This document shows positions 35,966 through 42,300 of a stretch of DNA of 42,300 nt, one piece after another. The stretch is taken from NCBI GenBank assembly GCA_947581815.1, contig CANPVX010000004.1:1-42300 (forward strand), given 5' to 3'. The stretch is from Candidatus Indicimonas acetifermentans (GTDB lineage: Bacteria; Gemmatimonadota; Gemmatimonadetes; Palauibacterales; KS3-K002). A model generated the notes under the pieces. That model did not search any database. It worked only from the letters and a program-made list of their open reading frames with translations, and was not told the DNA's origin. The first letter of the stretch is position 1. The number at the start of each line of letters is the position of its first letter. The position numbers and the translations under genes were made by a program.

Positions 35966-36927
35966 TCGCCCCCCCCCCACACCCCCATCGCGCGGAATTT
36001 CTCGTAGCGTCCTTGGAGTAGCTGGTCCACGGGGAGGGAGCGGAGTTCGTCCAGATTGCGCTGGAGCGCTTCCGAGAGGATCTCGGCGGCGCCATCCCAA
36101 TCGGTGTGGGCGCCGCCCTTGGGTTCCTCGATCAGCTCGTCGATCACACCCAACCTCTTCAGGTCGGGAGCCGTCAGCTTGAGCGCCGCCGCAGCCTTAG
36201 AGCGGGCTTCCTCCGTGTTTTCCTTCCAGAGTATCGAGGCGCATCCTTCCGGCGAGATGACCGAGTAGATCGCGTGCTCGAGCATGATGATCCGGTCGCC
36301 GACGCTCAATCCTAGAGCGCCGCCGCTGCCGCCTTCACCGATGACGGCTACGAGGATCGGGGTCTCGATCAGCGACATCTCGAGAAGGTTGCGCGCGATC
36401 GCCTCAGACTGCCCGCGCTCTTCGGCCCCGATGCCCGGGTAAGCCGCCGGCGTATCGATCAACGAGATGATGGGCCGCCGGAACTTTTCGGCCTGGCGCA
36501 TCATGCGCAGAGCTTTCCGGTAACCCTCGGGGTGCATCATGGCGAAGTTGCGCTTCAGGTTCCCCTTCGTATTCCGACCCTTCTGTTGCGCGATCACCAT
36601 AACGGAGCGCTCAGCCAGGCGGCCCCAACCGGTGACGACGGCCGGGTCGTCGCGGAAGCCCCGATCGCCGTGAAGCTCGATGAAATCAGTGAAGATCCTC
36701 TCGATCATATCGAGCGAGTGCGGCCGTTGCTGGTGGCGGGCGATCTGGACCTGCTCAAGCGGCGTGACGTTTGCGTACGTCTCGGCCCGCAGCTCGGCCA
36801 AACGAGACTCCAGCTTCTTCAGCTCGGTTTCCACGTCGAGACCTCCCGAGCTAGCCATCTCCTTGAGCTTTCCGATCTGGGCGACGACGTCCCCGATCGA
36901 GCGCTCGAACTCTTCATGACTCGCCAT
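35962..36927 (-). CDS. accA: Acetyl-CoA carboxylase carboxyltransferase subunit alpha
   Basis: LDMIERIFTDFIELHGDRGFRDDPAVVTGWGRL...VIAQQKGRNTKGNLKRNFAMMHPEGYRKALR...DTPAAYPGIGAEERGQSEAIARNL. Confidence 0.97.
   Translation of the reverse strand: MASHEEFERSIGDVVAQIGKLKEMASSGGLDVETELKKLESRLAELRAETYANVTPLEQVQIARHQQRPHSLDMIERIFTDFIELHGDRGFRDDPAVVTGWGRLAERSVMVIAQQKGRNTKGNLKRNFAMMHPEGYRKALRMMRQAEKFRRPIISLIDTPAAYPGIGAEERGQSEAIARNLLEMSLIETPILVAVIGEGGSGGALGLSVGDRIIMLEHAIYSVISPEGCASILWKENTEEARSKAAAALKLTAPDLKRLGVIDELIEEPKGGAHTDWDGAAEILSEALQRNLDELRSLPVDQLLQGRYEKFRAMGVWGGGE
35969..35978 (-). repeat. G10 homopolymer at the accA 3' end / ricT ribosome-binding region
   Basis: Minus strand GTGTGGGGGGGGGGCGAGTGA; tract ends 3 nt before the ricT GTG. 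Confidence 0.95.
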
Positions 36928-37030
36928 TCGATATCTACGAAATCACCAATACTGCAGGGCTTGTCAAGCTAAACCAACATCTACAAACACGATAAGATAA
37001 GCAGGCCGGTTCGGGACGGGCCAGGGCGGA

Positions 37031-40000
37031 TCAGGAAGCGGGCCTTTTCTCCGCCGGAACCAGGCGTACGCGGTCCTCGCCCAGTACGCGGCGCAGTTCG
37101 GCGAGGGTCCCGGGATTCGGCATGACCGAAAGGGCGCGCGATTGGAGACGCGGCGCGTCGCTTCCGCCGTTTTGCAGAGTGACTTGGAGAGCGGCCGGGC
37201 CGGGGTGGGCCTTGGCGACCTCGATGGCCTTCTCGAGGCGCTCGCCGCTCAGCTCGGCTTTGTCGCTCAGTTCGAGGCAGACGGCGACGCGGCCGCTGCT
37301 ATAGACATCGCCCAAGGGGATGACATCATCAAGAAAGAGGGGCGGTTCATTCTCGTCGCGGGTTCGGCCTGAGACGGCGCCGCGCATCAGAACGGGAACG
37401 CCGACCTGGGTCAGTTCCCGGTGCTTCGCCCACGCATCTCTGAAGGCGAGCGCCACGGCCGTCCCCTGATAGTCCTCGAACACCAAGCGCCCCCACTCTG
37501 AGCCGTCCTTGCGCGATATGCGCCTCTGGATCTCGGTGATTACGCAGGCTATCTCGACTTTGCGGTCCCGCTGCTCGAGCATCGTGACTGTGTTGGTGCG
37601 GCGCGCGTACAGGTCCACGAGATCGCGGTGAGCGTCGAGCGGGTGTCCCGATACGAAGAAGCCCACGAGTTCTTTCTCGCGGCGCAACTTCTCGGCCTCG
37701 CTCCACTCCGCGACGTCCGGCAGGCCCGGCTCGACGGCCCGATCTGCCCCCATCTCGTCGCCGCCGAAGAGATTGACCTGGCCGGATTCGCGCTCGCGCC
37801 GCAGGAACTGAGCCTCCCCAAGGATCCTCTCGAGGCCCTCAGCCATCGCGGCTCGCGCGCCGAGGCCGTCCAGCGCCCCGGCTCCGATGAGTGCTTCGAT
37901 GACGCGCTTGTTATTGAGGCGAAGATCGACCCGGCAGCAGAAGTCGAACAGCGAAGTGAAGGGCCCGCCGTTGGATCGAGCGGCGATCATCGAGCCGATG
38001 GCCGCGCGGCCGACACCTTTTATCGCACCCAAACTGAAGCGAATCGACGAATCCCCGACCACCGCGAACCTGTAGCGGGACTCGCTGACATCGGGCGGCA
38101 ACACCTCGAGCCCCAGCGTGCGGCAGTGGTTGATGTAGCCGACGACTTTGTCGGTGTTGCCGATCTCGGCGGAGAGGAGCGCGGCCATGAAGTCAGCCGG
38201 ATAATGGTACTTCAGCCAGGCCGTGCGATAGGAGATCATGGCGTAGGCGGCCGCGTGGGCTTTGGGGAAGCCGTAGCGACCGAACGTTTCCAGCAGCGAC
38301 GCGACGTGCTCGGCGACTTTTTTCGACACGCCCTGCTCGGTCGCCCGCTTCACGAACCGCTCCAGCTCCCGTCGAATCAGTGGGGGATCTTTCTTCCCTA
38401 CGGCTTTACGGAGCACATCGGCTTCCGCCATCGTGAAGCCGGCCATGGCGTTGGCGACCCGCATCACCTGCTCTTGATAGGTGATGACGCCGTGGGTGGG
38501 CTTGAGAATCTCCTCCAAGCTCTCGTGGGGATAGCTGACCGGCTCGTCGCCGCGCTTGCGCCGGATATAGACGTCGGTCATCCCGGAGTCGAGCGTGCCG
38601 GGCCGGATCAGGGCATTGACCGCGATGAGATCGTCGAAACGATCGCAGCGCATCGCACGCAGCTTGTCGGTACCCAGTGTCGACTCGAACTGGAACACGC
38701 CGGCGGTCGAGCCGCTGGCGAGCATCGCGTAAACCTCTGGATCGTCCAGACCGATCGCGTCCCAGTCGATGTCGACGCCATGGCGCTCGCGGATCATGTC
38801 CACTGCGTCGTGGATGACCGTGAGGGTCCTGAGGCCGAGGAAATCGAACTTGAGCATCCCCGCCTTCTCGAGGCTCACCATGTCGTACTGGGTGATGACG
38901 AGGCTGCCGTTGGCGGGCTGCGTCGCCGACACGCCGGCGGAGGCCGCGGCGCGGGTGGCGTTCATCGTTGGGACGTAGTCCGAGAGAGGTCCCGGGGCGA
39001 TCACGACGCCGGCCGCGTGGACGGAGGTGTGGCGGCGGAGGCCCTCCAGGGTCTTACCGTAGTCGAGGAGCTCTCTGTAGCGGGGATCCTCTTCATAGAG
39101 AGTCTGTAGCTCGTCCACTCGCTCGATGGCGTCGGTGAGGGTGAGCGAGTAGCCGGGCGAGCTGGGAATCAGCTTCGCAACGCGATCGGTCTCCGCCGGA
39201 GTGAAGCCGAGCGTCCGACCTACGTCTCGCACGACGGCGCGCGACTGCATCGTCCCGAAGGTGATGATCTGACCCACCGAATCGGGTCCGTACTTCTCGC
39301 GCACGTAGTCGATGATTTCGCCGCGCCGCTCGTAGCAGAAGTCGACGTCGATGTCGGGCATCGAGATCCGCGCTGGATTCAGGAAGCGCTCGAAGATCAG
39401 ATCGAAGCGCAAGGGATCGATGTCGGTGATTTTAAGCGCGTAGGCGACGAGCGATCCGGCCGCCGAGCCGCGACCCGGGCCCACCGGTACGCCGAGCTCT
39501 CGCGCGGCGCGAATGAAGTCCCACACGATCAAGAAGTAGCCGCTGTAGCCCAGACTTGTGATCACGTCCAGCTCGTGGTCGAGCCGCTCGTCCACCTCCG
39601 CCGATAGCTCCTCGCCGTAGCGCTCGTGGGCGCCGCGGATCGCGAGATCTCGTAGCAGAGCGCCCTCTGACTCGTAGCCCTCGGGCCGTGGGAATGCTGG
39701 CAGGTGCACGCTCTCCTCGAATTCCACGTCGCAGAGCTCCGCGACCGCGAGCGTGTTCTCCAGCAGTTCGGGCCGGCCCGGGAAGGCTTCCTCCATCTCG
39801 GAGGCCGACTTGAAGTAGCTTTCTTGGCCGTAGAATTTCAGCCGTTTGGGATCGCTGCGATCTTTGCCGGTGCCGATGCAGAGGAGTATGTCGTGCGCAT
39901 CGGCGTCTTCCCGTCGCAGATAGTGGGCGTCGTTGGTGGCGAGCGCGGGTAGTCCCAGCTCTTCGGCGAGCTGGAAGATGCCTTCGGTGACCTCTGCCTG

Positions 40001-40549
40001 CCCCGGTATGCCGTGGTTCTGGACCTCGAGGTAATAGTGACCGTCGCCGAACAGCTGTGCGTACCACGAGGCCGCCTTCTTGGCCTTTTCGTATTGCCCT
40101 TGCCTCAAGTAGAGCGCGAGCTCTCCCGAGAGACAGGCCGAAAGACAGAGCAGGCCGCGCGAGTACTCCTCCAGAACGCCGCGATCGATACGGGGCCGGC
40201 GGTAGAAACCTTCGGCGTGAGCGATCGAAGTCAGCCGCACGAGGTTGCGGTAGCCCTCCTTATCCCGCGCGAGGAGGATGAGATGATGGTAGTCCTGCGG
40301 GGCGTCTTGGGGACGCTCTCGCGAGCGGTGATCGCCGAACGCGACATAGGCCTCGCAACCGATGATCGGCTTGATGCCGCGGGATTTCGCCAACTCCTGG
40401 AAATGCCAGGCGCCGTGCATGTTGCCGTGATCGGTGAGGGCGAGGGCTGGCATGCCGAACTCGACGGCGCGACCGACCAGAGCGTCGAGCTTGTTGGCGC
40501 CATCGAGGAGAGAGAACTCGCTATGGGTGTGGAGGTGAACGAACGACAC
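37031..40549 (-). CDS. dnaE: DNA polymerase III subunit alpha
   Basis: MSFVHLHTHSEFSLLDGANKLDALV... PHP domain; GPGRGSAAGSLVAYALKITDIDPL; PDIDVDFCYERR. Confidence 0.97.
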   Translation of the reverse strand: MSFVHLHTHSEFSLLDGANKLDALVGRAVEFGMPALALTDHGNMHGAWHFQELAKSRGIKPIIGCEAYVAFGDHRSRERPQDAPQDYHHLILLARDKEGYRNLVRLTSIAHAEGFYRRPRIDRGVLEEYSRGLLCLSACLSGELALYLRQGQYEKAKKAASWYAQLFGDGHYYLEVQNHGIPGQAEVTEGIFQLAEELGLPALATNDAHYLRREDADAHDILLCIGTGKDRSDPKRLKFYGQESYFKSASEMEEAFPGRPELLENTLAVAELCDVEFEESVHLPAFPRPEGYESEGALLRDLAIRGAHERYGEELSAEVDERLDHELDVITSLGYSGYFLIVWDFIRAARELGVPVGPGRGSAAGSLVAYALKITDIDPLRFDLIFERFLNPARISMPDIDVDFCYERRGEIIDYVREKYGPDSVGQIITFGTMQSRAVVRDVGRTLGFTPAETDRVAKLIPSSPGYSLTLTDAIERVDELQTLYEEDPRYRELLDYGKTLEGLRRHTSVHAAGVVIAPGPLSDYVPTMNATRAAASAGVSATQPANGSLVITQYDMVSLEKAGMLKFDFLGLRTLTVIHDAVDMIRERHGVDIDWDAIGLDDPEVYAMLASGSTAGVFQFESTLGTDKLRAMRCDRFDDLIAVNALIRPGTLDSGMTDVYIRRKRGDEPVSYPHESLEEILKPTHGVITYQEQVMRVANAMAGFTMAEADVLRKAVGKKDPPLIRRELERFVKRATEQGVSKKVAEHVASLLETFGRYGFPKAHAAAYAMISYRTAWLKYHYPADFMAALLSAEIGNTDKVVGYINHCRTLGLEVLPPDVSESRYRFAVVGDSSIRFSLGAIKGVGRAAIGSMIAARSNGGPFTSLFDFCCRVDLRLNNKRVIEALIGAGALDGLGARAAMAEGLERILGEAQFLRRERESGQVNLFGGDEMGADRAVEPGLPDVAEWSEAEKLRREKELVGFFVSGHPLDAHRDLVDLYARRTNTVTMLEQRDRKVEIACVITEIQRRISRKDGSEWGRLVFEDYQGTAVALAFRDAWAKHRELTQVGVPVLMRGAVSGRTRDENEPPLFLDDVIPLGDVYSSGRVAVCLELSDKAELSGERLEKAIEVAKAHPGPAALQVTLQNGGSDAPRLQSRALSVMPNPGTLAELRRVLGEDRVRLVPAEKRPAS

Positions 40550-40552
40550 TGT

Positions 40553-41635
40553 CTACCTCCCCGCTGGCCCAGCAGCGGCGGCGGCGCGCGCAGCGACGCG
40601 ACTTAGCCGAAGGGGCTCCTCTTCGGAACACCTGAAAGTGTCGAGAATGATCTCCAACTGGCGCAAGTATGGGTACTTGTCGTCGCCCGGGTAATAGAGC
40701 CAGGCGTCGATGAAGTAGATCCGACCTTGATCGGCGCAGGTTATCGAGCGAGCGATGAAGGGCCCAGCGGCGGGGAAACTGGCGCGATCCTGCCATACGC
40801 CTCTGAGCTCGAGGGCCGTGAGGCCGCCGACCTCCAGAGTGTCGAAGCGGATGCCTTCGTCGAGGATATCCTGAGGCGGGTTGTACAGTGTTTCGCCCCC
40901 GGCTCGCCGCCAGGCCAGTAGGTCTTGCGGGTCGACGCGCTCGCGGTCACGCTCCCTCTCCCAGGTGACCAGGATGGCGCGGATGCGTGTGGCGGGGTTG
41001 GGGTGAACGTTTCGAAACCGGAAGGTCGAATCCTCGCGGCCGTGGACGTAGACCCTGGGGAGGTCCAGCGTGAACCCATAGGCAGAGAGCACGTCCTTGA
41101 GCGAGTCGTTCGGGCCGCTGGCGTACATGCGCTCGATGATCCAGGTGTCGTACTGCTCCCTGAGCAGCGCGCTCAGCATCGGGAGTTGGGAGCGGACGGC
41201 CTGGGCTTTCCGCCGCTCAGGTAGGAGGACCAGCGTGACGAGCTGCCCCCGCGCCCAGACTTCGCCGGCCTGGACGATCGCGGGCGGGTCGGGCGCCGGC
41301 CGCCCCGAGGCCTTGATAACGCGGCGAGCGACCGGGTCCTCCGCGTCAGCCAGGACGACGACTTCCTTCCAGAGGCGAAGGTTGCTCCACAGCGTGTCAG
41401 TGTCTGCCAGGAACGTGACCTTGAATTCGGTCTCTTGCCGGCTGGTGTAGACCGGGCGCTCGAGCGCGCTGATGACGGCGGAATCGACTTCAAGCCATAG
41501 CGCGGGGTCGGCGCGCACGATGATGCTGTCGCGATCGCCGAAGGACTGAGCCGACTTGCAGGCCGCGAGCGCCAGCGTGACGATCAGTGCCAGGGTGATC
41601 GAAGAGAGTTTGTTGGCTCGGTGATGGTGGAACAT
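40553..41635 (-). CDS. DUF4837-like lipoprotein
   Basis: MFHHHRANKLSSITLALIVTLALAACKSAQSFGDRDSIIV...; lipobox LALAAC. Upstream ATG at 41647 also possible. Confidence 0.78.
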   Translation of the reverse strand: MFHHHRANKLSSITLALIVTLALAACKSAQSFGDRDSIIVRADPALWLEVDSAVISALERPVYTSRQETEFKVTFLADTDTLWSNLRLWKEVVVLADAEDPVARRVIKASGRPAPDPPAIVQAGEVWARGQLVTLVLLPERRKAQAVRSQLPMLSALLREQYDTWIIERMYASGPNDSLKDVLSAYGFTLDLPRVYVHGREDSTFRFRNVHPNPATRIRAILVTWERERDRERVDPQDLLAWRRAGGETLYNPPQDILDEGIRFDTLEVGGLTALELRGVWQDRASFPAAGPFIARSITCADQGRIYFIDAWLYYPGDDKYPYLRQLEIILDTFRCSEEEPLRLSRVAARAAAAAGPAGR

Positions 41636-41853
41636 CCACGCTAACATAAACGCGTCGTCAAGGCTCCGACAGATCCGCTCGGCGCCGCCACGGGCGCTCG
41701 CGCACGATGGCGCTCTGCGGCTTCGACTGACCGCCGCTCTAGGCTCACAGAAAGCTTGACAACCCTCGCCCGGCGGCTCAGCTTGGCGCCGATGGGGTTT
41801 CTCAGGAAAGGGAGGAATTCGGGGGGGCCTGAACGACACGCTAGGAGGGTGGG

Positions 41854-42153
41854 ATGGAGCAAGCGATCAAGTCTCTTCCGCTCGTTCTCAGCCAGCCCAT
41901 CACGGCTCGCGACGCTGGGTTCCAGGGCTCCGACGACTACGAGTACGGGCAGGAGCAGCACGGCCAGGAAGAGTACGCAAAAGCTGACGATGGCGAAGAC
42001 GGGGACGACGAGGACGACGAGGACGACGAGGACGACGAGGACGACGAGGACGACGAGGACGACGAGGACGACAAGGACGACAAGGACGACGAAGACGACG
42101 AGGACAACGAATATTTCGGCGGCTTCGGCGAGGGTGAAGACGACGATTCCTAG
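41854..42153 (+). CDS. Possible acidic low-complexity protein (DDE repeats)
   Basis: SD AGGAGGG before ATG at 41854; MEQAIKSLPLVLSQPITARDAGFQ... followed by (DDE)n. Opposite strand is also open, so coding is uncertain. Confidence 0.4.
   Translation: MEQAIKSLPLVLSQPITARDAGFQGSDDYEYGQEQHGQEEYAKADDGEDGDDEDDEDDEDDEDDEDDEDDEDDKDDKDDEDDEDNEYFGGFGEGEDDDS
42004..42111 (+). repeat. 9-bp minisatellite (gacgacgag), 12 units
   Basis: Seven perfect copies then five degenerate copies (gacgacaag, gacgacaag, gacgacgaa, gacgacgag, gacaacgaa). Confidence 0.95.
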
Positions 42154-42300
42154 GCGCTTCGATCGCGACTCGAAGAGCATCGACCCGGAGGATGAAGCCA
42201 GCCGATTGGCGCGGCTTCGGCAAGCGGATGAGCGGGGGCCTATGCGGCCCCCGTGTGGTTATGCGTACTTATGGTTAAGGTGGCGGCAGTGGCGGCGGTG

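Noticed and set aside
35216-36007. 263-aa plus-strand ORF
   Set aside because: Antisense to ricT/accA; the minus frames carry recognised families.
36928-37030. TTGACA box upstream of accA (minus strand)
   Set aside because: No acceptable -10 at 16-18 nt spacing, so no promoter claimed.
37628-39109. 493-aa plus-strand ORF
   Set aside because: Shadow of dnaE; no motifs.
42233-42253. CGGGGGCC-TATGC-GGCCCCCG hairpin near the window end
   Set aside because: Strong stem but no T-run follows, so not called a terminator; context is cut by the window edge.
1-42300. tRNA/rRNA, CRISPR array, transposase or prophage
   Set aside because: Scanned for T-loop GGTTCRA motifs, regularly spaced repeats and integrase/transposase motifs; none convincingly seen by eye. 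tRNAscan-SE and minced would be decisive.

Overview
This is a GC-rich bacterial chromosomal window of housekeeping genes. Family content (short RpoD/SigA-type sigma factor, DUF4837-like lipoprotein, RicT/PSP1 protein, WaaA, type MetG) suggests a Gemmatimonadota-like lineage, which is inference only. I can support about 33 protein genes: leuS (truncated at the window edge), an ATP-grasp enzyme, a COG4324-like aminopeptidase, an orphan D12-class DNA adenine methylase, waaA, an ABC exporter, uvrA, a GT2 fusion, gyrA, a threonine dehydratase, a REC-GAF-GGDEF protein, a P1-family peptidase, a HAD hydrolase, a DsbA/VKOR pair, a primary-type sigma factor, a second DsbA, a DUF402 protein, fadJ-like, LemA, YggT, an M23 peptidase, CapA-like, metG, a RicT/PSP1 protein, accA, dnaE and a DUF4837-like lipoprotein. 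I found no tRNA, rRNA, CRISPR array or transposase. The most interesting signals are: (1) an unannotated 45-aa Cys-rich small ORF (…TISGG-CRCCTCRH…) directly upstream of the ATP-grasp gene, separated from it by a terminator-like hairpin, a candidate RiPP-like precursor/enzyme pair; (2) a promoter plus structured leader upstream of the sigma-factor gene whose closing stem and intrinsic terminator compete for the same strand, an attenuator, riboswitch or 6S-like candidate; (3) long homopolymers in envelope or essential genes (G16 in waaA, G10 in capA, G10 at the accA/ricT junction, where one extra G would fuse accA to ricT); (4) a recurrent set of short G-rich in-frame tandem repeats inside otherwise conserved genes; (5) several structured intergenic leaders. 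All calls come from reading the sequence; no database search was run.
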